From Acidovorax sp. (lineage in GTDB: Bacteria; Pseudomonadota; Gammaproteobacteria; Burkholderiales; Burkholderiaceae_C), in the NCBI GenBank assembly GCA_018780365.1, contig JADMJR010000320.1, forward strand, positions 1-33,443: a stretch of DNA of 33,443 bases, given 5' to 3'. This document shows, piece after piece, positions 18,901 to 25,645 of this stretch (position 1 is the stretch's first letter; each line of letters opens with the position of its first letter). Under the pieces are notes generated by a model. It did not search any database. It had not been told where the DNA came from and saw only the letters and a program-made list of their open reading frames with translations. The translations under genes and the position numbers were made by a program.

Positions 18901-19334
18901 TCGGTGCCACGCACCACGGCCAGCGCGGCCGGAGTTTGCAGCTCCAGGGTGGCCGGGGTCTTTTTGGTGCGGGCCCACAGGCGCCCGGCGGCCAGTTCCA
19001 GCAGCGTGCGGGTGGGCTGCGACTCACACAGCCGCAGTTGCGCATTGGCGGACATGCGGATCTGCGTGCGGTCTGCCAGCAGCAGCGCAGCCGATGACAG
19101 CGCCAGCGTGCGCATGTCCGCCCCCGCACCCAGTGGCTGCGCGAGCGCGGCGGGCGACCAGGGCTCCACACCCGGTGCACGGGTCTGCCCCTGGCCCGCC
19201 AGCGCCACGATCTGCGCCGCCGCAGCGCCGGGCGCCAGTGCCGTGCCCGCGCATTGCGCCCAGACCGCCGGGGCGCCCAGCGCGCCGAGCGCAAGGCCCA
19301 CGGGGGTCCACCAGAAAGAGCGATGGGATGGCAT
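15900..19334 (-). CDS. FecR-domain / TPR / outer-membrane-barrel-like envelope protein (module A)
   Basis: The protein has 1144 residues from ATG 19334 (MPSHRSFWW), with AAAGG 6 bases upstream; the ATG at 19349 lacks a ribosome site. A signal peptide is cleaved after AVWA (residue 26). A FecR domain is near residues 40-190 with the signature TPAALAVVRGTDWDVEV near 138. About 400 residues of TPR-like helical repeats follow (DAAQARLASAW, GDLHAARVALARAVQLAP, ARAQVWLAVAEYRLGE). The last about 450 residues alternate polar and aromatic residues in amphipathic strands and end WTSLRYRMD, as in outer-membrane barrels or TonB-dependent-receptor C-termini. No plug domain or TonB box is visible. The gene starts 23 bases after the CHASE2 cyclase on the same strand, so the two form an operon. 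I infer a sensor or export-linked partner of that cyclase. Confidence 0.8.
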   Translation of the reverse strand: MPSHRSFWWTPVGLALGALGAPAVWAQCAGTALAPGAAAAQIVALAGQGQTRAPGVEPWSPAALAQPLGAGADMRTLALSSAALLLADRTQIRMSANAQLRLCESQPTRTLLELAAGRLWARTKKTPATLELQTPAALAVVRGTDWDVEVDAAGRTTLTVLSGRVELSNAQGSVQLGPAEQGFVEPGRAPVKRVLVNPRERVQWVTAYPGDATRWAEFQRPGISPSLAAVRADLVAGHWSGAQAQLRAMEARGEGSAVVDLVLADLDVFGGQLDAAQARLASAWQRTQDPRTAARRADLLLALDRHAEARVWINTTRAVAPTSVELLLADADAHRLEGRGDAALALYRQAVDRAGMDAQQAAASDPATTRLAAALWSLGRALQERGDLHAARVALARAVQLAPQHPGYRAEQASADTEALRLQEARAGFDAALALAGDDYASLAGAGLLALQQGDADTARTQLLKALVIEPRYARAQVWLAVAEYRLGEQAAALDSLSRARLADPNDPLPWQIESILRNDSGEPEAAIAAAREALVRLPYLKSLNPLVSDSQGSANLGKALGDFGLEHWARAYAQQSYYPLWAGSHFFMANRHESDYSRNSELYQGYLADPLALGLGERQVPVLPTEGHETVWTTSAEHNPVHSALVGAVTLRGLDASAVPMAWLARATGLRMWPRGGSGSYWMTAPMATLGWGARPTDQLGVFVVHDQGWDRVGYPGGLDLGPARFDGVARTHATRTDAGGAWRWSADAQTWLKVHHVRSTNTRVLDFDAWGPQNSRVQDGMDGVMLRHVVQLPGQRLSAGWENVRAQARSGLYDPGAPWEASDGTTTARFDMPWVTSEWQHGAWAWEAGAAWPRLRARYVSRYFSQITHEDFFAPSLTEGGHPRRLRPRAGLSYRIGPGRALHAAYIESMHAPASHTLAPVAVGAIAIDHQYQRLGSLARKRAVQLDWEIDARTFAWGVLSSQSITNPTFADGSLLVPNLGSSVSDRAGVLAPVGASGQVVIDAYNGNPYFSQGRLHQAGAALNRVLTPHWSMLGSYTWAHSRNTGAQHAGNALPGVPQHTAVLANVWRHGGRDLTLASLVYRGSRFADEANTLPQGAGWSFNLVLFRESADRRWAWTGTLQTPLHGTVRPTLWTSLRYRMD

Positions 19335-19357
19335 GGCGTGGCCTTTCATCGGGAGGG

Positions 19358-21358
19358 TCAGGATTTGTCGAGGGCACGGGCGCGAAAGCCCACTGGCGCA
19401 TCCGGCGTCTGCGCAGCGGCTTCGGCGACGGCTTGTACCCGCGCATACAGAAGGTCGGCGTGCGCCACCCACTGCGGGGCCAGGCATTGGGCATGGGCCT
19501 GCCAGTCGGCACAGCGCCTGAGCGCCAGCGGCCACTCACCGGCCTGCAGGTGGTGGTGCAGTGCCAGGCTGGTCGTGACCAGGGCGGCGTCGTCACAGAG
19601 GGTGTACACGTCGAGCCCGGTACTGCGCCCCGCCAGCACCACGGTGTCGAGCCAGAGCAGGTGCGTGCGCTGTGGGTCGTCGGCAGGCAAGGCCGCCCGC
19701 GTGGCATCGGACAACAACACGCCGGTGCCAAAGGCCTTGTTGGCGCCCTCCAGCCGTGCGGCGGTGTTCACCGCATCGCCCACGGCCGTGTAGGTAAAAC
19801 GTTCGTGCGAGCCCAGGTGCCCCACCGCCGCTTCGCCCGTGTGCAGGCCAATGCGCAACTGCACCTCGGCAAAGGGCGTGCCCTGCCACTGGGTGCGCAA
19901 GGCCGCCATGTCCGCCTGCATGGCCTGTGCGCAGGCCAGCGCGCGGGCGGCATGGGCGGGCTCTGGCAGCGGTGCGTTCCAGAACGCCATCACAGCATCC
20001 CCAATGAACTTGTCCAGCGTGCCGCCGTGCTGGTGCACGGTGTGGGTCATGCGCGAGAAGTAGGCGTTGAGCGCCTGGGCCACGGCCTCGGGCGGCAGGT
20101 GCTCGCTGGCGGCGGTGAACCCCGCCAGATCGGAAAACAGCAGCGTGAGCACGCGCCGCTCGCCCCGCAGCGTTGGTGCCGCACCGGCAGCCACCAGTGC
20201 GTCCACCACGGCCGGGGGCACGTAGCGCGCAAACTCGGTGCGCAGTTGCTCGCGGCGGCGGCGCTCGCGCAGATAGGTGCTTGCCGCGCCCACATTGAGG
20301 TGCAGGGCCAGCCCCGCCAGCGTGGGCAGCGTGCTCCACCACACGCCCACCAGGTACGCCCACAGCCCGCCCAGCAACGCCAGCAAGGCCAGCGCCACGC
20401 TCAGCCATACCGCCCGCCCGCCTTGCCAGCGGCGGGTGAGCGCAGCCACCCCCGCCACAGACAGCGCAGCCTGCAGGAGGGGCCCCAGGGGAGGCGCGGG
20501 CACCACCCAGTCGCCCGTCAACCCGTTGATCAACGCCGTGGCATGCACAAACACGCCGGACTGTGTGCCGCCCACACCACCCCGCCCGCCCAGCGCCTGC
20601 AACGGCGTCGCAAACTGGTCCACCCCGTCCACCGGCGTGTTCTGCCCCAGCAGCACCAGCCGCCCTTGCAGGGCACCCGGTGGCAGCGAACCGGCAGGGT
20701 CGAGCGCCTGGGTGTAGTGGGCGTAGGGCAAGGGCACCTCGGGCGCGTAGTAGCGCAGGAGCGCACCCGGTGGCGGCGGGGTCACCGGGCGCCCGGCGGC
20801 CTGGGCCAGCACACGCCACAGCGCATCGTCTTGCACGGGGGCGCGGCGCAGAACGCCGTCGTCGTCAAAGCCTACCGCCACGCTGCCATGGCGGGCAAAG
20901 GGGAACATGGCGGGGACGGTCTGCCGGTACTGCGCCACCTGCGAGCTGGGCACCGCCACCTCGGCCGTGGCCAAAACCACCGGCATCCGCCCTTGCAGTG
21001 CTGCGGCCAGGGCCGCATCGTCTTCTGGCGACTGGGGTGCAGCAAACAGCATGTCAATGCCCAGGGCCACCGCGCCTGCGGCCGACACCGCATCCACCAG
21101 CTGCGCATGCAGGCGGCGCGGCAGGGGTGGGCTCCGGTTCAGCACGGCCAGGCTGGGTTCGTCCAGCCCCACCACCAGCACCCCCGCATCGGGCCGCACC
21201 GGGGCGGTCAGGCTGGCCAGCAGGTCGTATTCAAGCCGCTGCAACGGCGCCCAGACCGGCAGCACCTGCAGCAGGGCCCACAGGCCCAGCGCCAGCAACA
21301 CCCGCAGCGCCCAGGCGCGCCAGGTGTCTTGTGTGACCGGTGCCCGCGTGCTTGCCAT
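19358..21358 (-). CDS. CHASE2-domain adenylate/guanylate cyclase (module A)
   Basis: The protein has 666 residues from ATG 21358 (MASTRAPVTQDTWRAW), with AAAGGGGGCGGG directly upstream. An N-terminal helix near 16-33 is followed by a periplasmic CHASE2 domain of about 250 residues (VLVVGLDEPSLAVL, ALGIDMLFAAP, GRLVLLGQNTPVDG). Three transmembrane helices lie at about 287-365 and then a class III cyclase domain. The metal-binding aspartates are present: D410 in LFSDLAGFT and D454 in DKFIGDAVMAFW. K450 is at the substrate-specificity site, and GDAVNTAARLEG carries the transition-state Asn and Arg. It should therefore be active, making cAMP more likely than cGMP. The signal sensed by CHASE2 is unknown. 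It heads the operon with the FecR-TPR-barrel gene, downstream of three palindromes. Confidence 0.93.
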   Translation of the reverse strand: MASTRAPVTQDTWRAWALRVLLALGLWALLQVLPVWAPLQRLEYDLLASLTAPVRPDAGVLVVGLDEPSLAVLNRSPPLPRRLHAQLVDAVSAAGAVALGIDMLFAAPQSPEDDAALAAALQGRMPVVLATAEVAVPSSQVAQYRQTVPAMFPFARHGSVAVGFDDDGVLRRAPVQDDALWRVLAQAAGRPVTPPPPGALLRYYAPEVPLPYAHYTQALDPAGSLPPGALQGRLVLLGQNTPVDGVDQFATPLQALGGRGGVGGTQSGVFVHATALINGLTGDWVVPAPPLGPLLQAALSVAGVAALTRRWQGGRAVWLSVALALLALLGGLWAYLVGVWWSTLPTLAGLALHLNVGAASTYLRERRRREQLRTEFARYVPPAVVDALVAAGAAPTLRGERRVLTLLFSDLAGFTAASEHLPPEAVAQALNAYFSRMTHTVHQHGGTLDKFIGDAVMAFWNAPLPEPAHAARALACAQAMQADMAALRTQWQGTPFAEVQLRIGLHTGEAAVGHLGSHERFTYTAVGDAVNTAARLEGANKAFGTGVLLSDATRAALPADDPQRTHLLWLDTVVLAGRSTGLDVYTLCDDAALVTTSLALHHHLQAGEWPLALRRCADWQAHAQCLAPQWVAHADLLYARVQAVAEAAAQTPDAPVGFRARALDKS

Positions 21359-21378
21359 CCCGCCCCCTTTCACCGTCC

Positions 21379-21439
21379 CATGCAGCCCTGCATGCTTCGC
21401 ACACTGTAGTGCGTCCATCCCCGCATGCACAGCGGGGAT
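21379..21439. promoter_or_regulatory. Three consecutive palindromes in the divergent cyclase / lipoprotein promoter region
   Basis: CATGCAG-CC-CTGCATG lies at 21379-21394, CGCAC-ACTGTA-GTGCG at 21398-21413 (with inner CACT-GT-AGTG), and ATCCCCGC-ATGCACA-GCGGGGAT at 21417-21439. All arms pair perfectly. Centres are about 19-23 bases apart, roughly two helical turns. The array begins 21 bases upstream of the cyclase ATG and lies about 100 bases upstream of the lipoprotein gene. It could be a cluster of operators or a structured leader. None matches a CRP site. Confidence 0.5.
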
Positions 21440-21542
21440 ACGCGGAAACACACCGTGGGCGCAGCCCAGGCTGCCAGGTCTCGGCCGCCCCTTCGACTGG
21501 CCCCTTTAAACTGGGCACTTGGACCTGTTCTGGAGAACCCCC

Positions 21543-21803
21543 ATGAAACTGCTGTGTGCCTCGGTCTCTGTGCTCGCCGTGCTGGCCGGCTGCAACGCCA
21601 CCCACCCCCACCACCCCTCGGGCCCCATGGCCTCGGGGCGGGACCGCACCTTCAGCGTGCCGGTGTATGGGCCGGACACCTCCCAGGCCCATGCGGCCGC
21701 CAGCCGCGAATGCCAGCGTTTGGCCTTGCACGCCAAACTGTTGCGCAATGACGGCTCACGCCTGGTCTTCGAGTGCGTGAGCGAATTGCCTGACAAACCT
21801 TGA
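21543..21803 (+). CDS. Small lipoprotein, unknown function
   Basis: This encodes 86 residues from ATG 21543, with GGAG upstream. The lipoprotein signal MKLLCASVSVLAVLAGC ends in the lipobox LAGC, so Cys17 should be lipidated. The residue after it is Asn, which does not suggest inner-membrane retention by the Asp+2 rule. The mature part has a His/Pro-rich start (HPHHPSGP) and a hydrophilic helical region with two Cys (SRECQRL and VFECVS) that could form a disulfide. I recognise no named family. The stop overlaps the next lipoprotein gene (TGATG), so the two are co-translated. Confidence 0.83.
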   Translation: MKLLCASVSVLAVLAGCNATHPHHPSGPMASGRDRTFSVPVYGPDTSQAHAAASRECQRLALHAKLLRNDGSRLVFECVSELPDKP

Positions 21804-22879
21804 TGCCCCCCACCCGCCCCGCGTCACCCCGCCCTGTCCCTGTGGGCCGCTGCGGGGCCCTGCTGGTCATGGCCACGCTGCTGGCGGGGTGCCAGCACGC
21901 TCCGCCGGTGGAGCCCTCTGCCTCCGCGACATGGGTCAACAGCCTGGGCATGGTGTTTGTGCAGGTGCCTGCCGGCACGTTCTGGATGGGGGGCGCCCCC
22001 CCCGTGGAGACATTGGCCCAGACCTACCCGCTGCTGGAGAACAAGCGCTTCACCGAGCTGATCGACGAAGCGCCTGCCCACGAGGTGTTGATCAGCCAGG
22101 CGTTCTACCTGGGCCAGCACGAGGTCACGGTGGGGCAGTTCCAGCGGTTCGTCGAGGCCTCGGGCTACCAGCCCGAGTCCGAGGCCGACGGCACGGGCGG
22201 CTATGGCTACAACCCCCACTACGACCCCGCCACCACGCGGCGCGGTGATGCCTTTGAGGGGCGTGCACCCCGGTATTCATGGCGCAACCCGGGCTTTGCG
22301 CAAGGCGCAGACCACCCGGTGGTCAACGTCACCTGGAACGACGCCCAGGCCCTGGCCCGCTGGCTGAGCCGTACCGAAGGCCACCCCTACCGGCTGCCGA
22401 CCGAGGCCGAATGGGAATATGCCTGCCGTGCCGGTACCCGCACCCTCTACCCCCACGGCAACAACCCCCAAGGGCTGGTGCAGGTGGCCAACACCTTTGA
22501 CCAGGAAGCAGCACCGCTGTGGGCCCGCTGGCGGCAGCATGCGCTGGCGGGCAGCGACGGCCATGCCTTCACCGCACCCGTGGGCAGCTATGCCCCCAAC
22601 GCCTTTGGCCTGCATGACATGCTGGGCAACGCGTGGGAGTGGGTGGCCGACTGGCATGAAGACGACTACTACACGACCTCGCCGCGCAACGACCCGCAGG
22701 GCCCCACAGAAGGCAGCGTGCGGGTGCGGCGGGGCGGCTCGTGGCACACCTGGTCGTTCTACGCCCGCTGTGGGTACCGCAACTGGAACACGCAGCAGAC
22801 ACGGTATCCGCTGGTCGGCATGCGGCTGGTGCGTGAGATCGCCCCGCCAGCAGCACCCCGGCCCGGTTCATCGCCCTGA
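21803..22879 (+). CDS. FGE-sulfatase-domain (SUMF1-like) lipoprotein
   Basis: The 358-residue protein starts at ATG 21803, overlapping the preceding stop. The signal ends in lipobox LLAGC (Cys about 31), so it is an exported lipoprotein. From NSLGMVFVQVPAGTFWMGG to the C-terminus it is a formylglycine-generating-enzyme fold: EAPAHEVLISQAFYLGQHEVT, HPVVNVTWNDAQAL, RLPTEAEWEYACRAG, GLHDMLGNAWEWVADW and VRRGGSWHT. In true FGE two active-site cysteines bind copper. Here the segment SFYARCGYRNWN keeps only the second, and the first position appears to be Ser. It is therefore unlikely to make formylglycine and more likely a binding or scaffold member of the fold. No sulfatase gene is nearby. It sits between two CHASE2/FecR modules. 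Confidence 0.9.
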   Translation: MPPTRPASPRPVPVGRCGALLVMATLLAGCQHAPPVEPSASATWVNSLGMVFVQVPAGTFWMGGAPPVETLAQTYPLLENKRFTELIDEAPAHEVLISQAFYLGQHEVTVGQFQRFVEASGYQPESEADGTGGYGYNPHYDPATTRRGDAFEGRAPRYSWRNPGFAQGADHPVVNVTWNDAQALARWLSRTEGHPYRLPTEAEWEYACRAGTRTLYPHGNNPQGLVQVANTFDQEAAPLWARWRQHALAGSDGHAFTAPVGSYAPNAFGLHDMLGNAWEWVADWHEDDYYTTSPRNDPQGPTEGSVRVRRGGSWHTWSFYARCGYRNWNTQQTRYPLVGMRLVREIAPPAAPRPGSSP

Positions 22880-23030
22880 AGGGCTGCACACACCGTGGCG
22901 GCACCACGCGTCTCCCACAAACCACAAAGGGTTAACAAATGTCAAACCAACCGCGAAACACCACCGCACGGCTAGGCCTGGCGTGGGATATCGCAAATAA
23001 TCCGCGACTGCATTTTCGACGGGGAGAACC

Positions 23031-23729
23031 ATGCGCATAGCCGCTCTGGACGACGATGCGCTTCAGCTGGATCTGATCAAGCAGGCCACGGAGGCGATGG
23101 GCCATGTCTGCCACACACATCTGACCGGCGCCGAATTGCTGCGCACGCTGCGCCGTGAAACCTTTGACCTGCTGATCGTGGACTGGCACCTGCCTGACAC
23201 CACAGGGCCCGAGGTGGTGCGCTGGGTGCGCAAGAACGTGGCGGCGCAGCTGCCCATCCTGTTTGTCACCAACCGCCAGGAAGAACGCGACATCGTCGAG
23301 GGCCTGGCGAGCGGAGCCGATGACTTCATGGTCAAACCGGTGCGCATCGGCGAACTCAATGCGCGCGTGGCCGCCCTGCTGCGCCGCGCCTACCCCGACA
23401 ACTCGGGCAGCGTGCTGGAGTTTGGCCGCTACCGGTTTCTGCCCGAAACCCGCTCCATCGAAATGGATGGTGTGCCTGTGGAACTCAAGAACCGCGAGTA
23501 CGACCTCGCACTGTTCCTGTTCCAAAACATGGGCCGGCTGCTGTCACGCGACCACCTCAAGGAAATCGTCTGGGGCCAGGTCGCCGATGTCATGTCGCGC
23601 TCGCTGGACACCCACATTTCGCGCCTGCGCACCCTGCTGGACCTGCGCCCTGCCAATGGCTTCATCGTCACGGCGGTGTATGGCGTAGGCTATCGCTTTG
23701 AAGCCGTCGAAGCCCAGCGCAAAGGCTGA
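23031..23729 (+). CDS. OmpR/PhoB-family response regulator (module B)
   Basis: The 232-residue protein starts at ATG 23031 with GGGGAG 5 bases upstream. The receiver domain has the acidic cluster DDD at residues 7-9, phosphoacceptor D51 (LLIVDWHLPD), the switch Thr in FVTN and Lys in VKPV. The winged-helix DNA-binding domain starts near residue 128 (FGRYRFLPETRSIEMDG) and ends GYGVGYRFEAV-like (VYGVGYRFE). All key residues are present. It is the first gene of a three-gene cluster with a LysM-FecR protein and a CHASE2 histidine kinase, which is its likely cognate kinase. The 151 bases upstream should contain its promoter; I see no convincing sites there. Confidence 0.94.
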   Translation: MRIAALDDDALQLDLIKQATEAMGHVCHTHLTGAELLRTLRRETFDLLIVDWHLPDTTGPEVVRWVRKNVAAQLPILFVTNRQEERDIVEGLASGADDFMVKPVRIGELNARVAALLRRAYPDNSGSVLEFGRYRFLPETRSIEMDGVPVELKNREYDLALFLFQNMGRLLSRDHLKEIVWGQVADVMSRSLDTHISRLRTLLDLRPANGFIVTAVYGVGYRFEAVEAQRKG

Positions 23730-23805
23730 CCCAGGCATGAAAGAACCCCGCAGGCCCCGCCACAAGCGGCCTCGCCTGTTCCGGGCCGCATGAAGGAGAC
23801 ATGAC

Positions 23806-25560
23806 TTGACCCCCACCATCCCGCACATCCGCTGGACCCCTTGCGCCGCCGCGGCACTGGCTTTGGCCGCCCTCACGGGCCTTGCAAGCCAGAGCGCACA
23901 GGCCAACCCGGCCCTCCCCCAAGGGGATGAGGTCGCCCATGCTGTCAAGGAGGGCGATACCCTGGAAGGGCTGGCCCGGGACTACCTCGCAGCCCCCCGG
24001 CAATGGCCGCTGCTGCAAACCCGCAACAAGGTGGCCAACCCCCGGCGCCTGCAGCCGGGCGCGGTGATCTGGATTCCGGTACGCCTGCAACCCAGCGAAT
24101 CGGCCACTGTGCAGTTTGTACAGGGCACCGTCACAGCACAGGCGCGGGCGGGCGATGCCCCCGCCCCCGTCAGCCCCGGCGGCAAGCTGGAGGAAGGCAC
24201 GGCGCTGCAGGTGGGCCCCGAATCGTTTGTGGCCGTCAAGCTGGCCGACGGCACCGTGGTCCGGGTGCAGGCGCAGTCCGAACTGCAGCTGCGGCAATTG
24301 CGCCGGCGCGGCCGTGCGGGCAGTGTGCAGTCGGTGCTGGAGATGCACAAAGGCGGCGTGGAGTCCACCGTGCCCCCCAGCGCCGAGCCCCTGCGCCGGT
24401 TCGAGATCCGCACGCCACTGGCGGTGACCAGTGTGCGCGGCACCCACTTCAGCGTGTCCCTGGCGGAATCGGGCCAGACCACGGCCTCGGTGCTCAACGG
24501 GTCGGTGGCCGTGCAGTCCCGGCGCGACACCGACAGCCACCCCACCGCCGCACTGACCGCCCCCACCGCCCTGCTGGCGCCGGGCCAGGGCCTGGCCGTG
24601 GCCACCGACGGCACCGTGGGCGCAGCCCGCCCCCTGCTGCCCCCGCCTGACACCTCAGGCATGCCCGCCACACTGGGGGACGCGGGCCTGCTGGCCATCG
24701 ACCTCCCCGCAGCGCCGGGGGCGGTCCGCTATGTGGCCCAGGTGGCGCAGGACGCCGCCTTCACCCAGGTGCTGCGCCATGGCAGCTTTGCCGACGGGCA
24801 TCTGCGCTGGAGGGCGCTGGACGATGGCCGCTATTTCCTGGCCGTGCGGGCGGTGGACGATGCCGGCATTGCAGGCCAGCCCGCCGTGCAGCCCTTCACC
24901 ATCAAGACACGGCCCGTGGCGCCGCTGTACCAGTCCCCCGCTCCCGGCGCCGTGGTGCCCAGCGGCTCGGCCGAACTGCGCTGCACCGAGGTCCCCGGTG
25001 TCCGCTGGTACCGCATACAGGTGGCCGCCGATGCGCAGTTCACCACCCTCTTGCGCGACGAACAGCGCCTGAGCGAGTGCCGCTTGCCCATTGGCCCCCT
25101 GCCCGTGGGCCACTATTTCTGGCGCATTGCCAGCCTGCTGCAGCTGCCCGCTGAGCAGGGAGGCCAGGCAGACCAGGGCCCGTTTGCGCCGCCACAGCCC
25201 TTCACCGTGGCCGAGCGCCCGGCCACGTTGTCGCTGCAGGCCATGCAGGCCGACGACGGCGAACCCACCGTGCGACTGCACTGGCCTGCCCAGCCTGGCC
25301 AACGGTTCCGGCTGCAATTGGCCACCGCCGCCGATGCAGCCTTTGCCCAGCCCACCCAGGACACCATGCTCGACGCCCCCACCTGGACGGGCAACAACCT
25401 GCCCGCTGCGGAATACCTGGTGCGCATCCAGGTGCTGGACCCCAGCGGCCTGGAAAGCGCGTTCTCGCCGCCCCGCAAGATCCGCGTGGGCTCGGGCCTG
25501 CGCACCGGTGCCGGCCTGCCGGTGTCCACCTCCAGTGGCGCGCCGGTGGGGCGCCCTTGA
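23806..25560 (+). CDS. LysM-FecR domain exported protein (module B)
   Basis: The 584-residue protein has a TTG start at 23806. GAAGGAG lies 7 bases upstream, and the nearby ATG at 23801 runs into a stop at once. The Sec signal ends near ALTGLASQSAQA. A LysM domain follows at about residues 46-92 (VKEGDTLEGLARDYL, LQPGAVIWIP), which in this family binds peptidoglycan. A FecR domain lies at about 100-240 with TPLAVTSVRGTHFSV near residue 207. Three beta-sandwich-like repeats come next (YVAQVAQDAAF, YRIQVAADAQF, FRLQLATAADAAF), each ending in a Tyr-Phe/Val strand. No membrane anchor is visible, so it should be periplasmic or wall-attached. Flanked by the response regulator and the CHASE2 kinase, it is probably the periplasmic input or partner of that two-component system. 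Confidence 0.88.
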   Translation: MTPTIPHIRWTPCAAAALALAALTGLASQSAQANPALPQGDEVAHAVKEGDTLEGLARDYLAAPRQWPLLQTRNKVANPRRLQPGAVIWIPVRLQPSESATVQFVQGTVTAQARAGDAPAPVSPGGKLEEGTALQVGPESFVAVKLADGTVVRVQAQSELQLRQLRRRGRAGSVQSVLEMHKGGVESTVPPSAEPLRRFEIRTPLAVTSVRGTHFSVSLAESGQTTASVLNGSVAVQSRRDTDSHPTAALTAPTALLAPGQGLAVATDGTVGAARPLLPPPDTSGMPATLGDAGLLAIDLPAAPGAVRYVAQVAQDAAFTQVLRHGSFADGHLRWRALDDGRYFLAVRAVDDAGIAGQPAVQPFTIKTRPVAPLYQSPAPGAVVPSGSAELRCTEVPGVRWYRIQVAADAQFTTLLRDEQRLSECRLPIGPLPVGHYFWRIASLLQLPAEQGGQADQGPFAPPQPFTVAERPATLSLQAMQADDGEPTVRLHWPAQPGQRFRLQLATAADAAFAQPTQDTMLDAPTWTGNNLPAAEYLVRIQVLDPSGLESAFSPPRKIRVGSGLRTGAGLPVSTSSGAPVGRP

Positions 25561-25645
25561 AGGACCTGAACGACCAGAACGGCCGGAACGCCCCGCTGGG
25601 CGCCCCGTGCGCCATACCTGCGTGGTGGCGCACTGACGCCGCGCC

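Noticed and set aside
19094..21409. 771-codon plus-strand open frame
   Set aside because: It is antisense to the CHASE2 cyclase, which has intact catalytic residues. The composition is shadow-like.
21359..21542. CRP-type site controlling the cyclase operon
   Set aside because: No TGTGA-N6-TCACA-like match is present; the three palindromes have other sequences.
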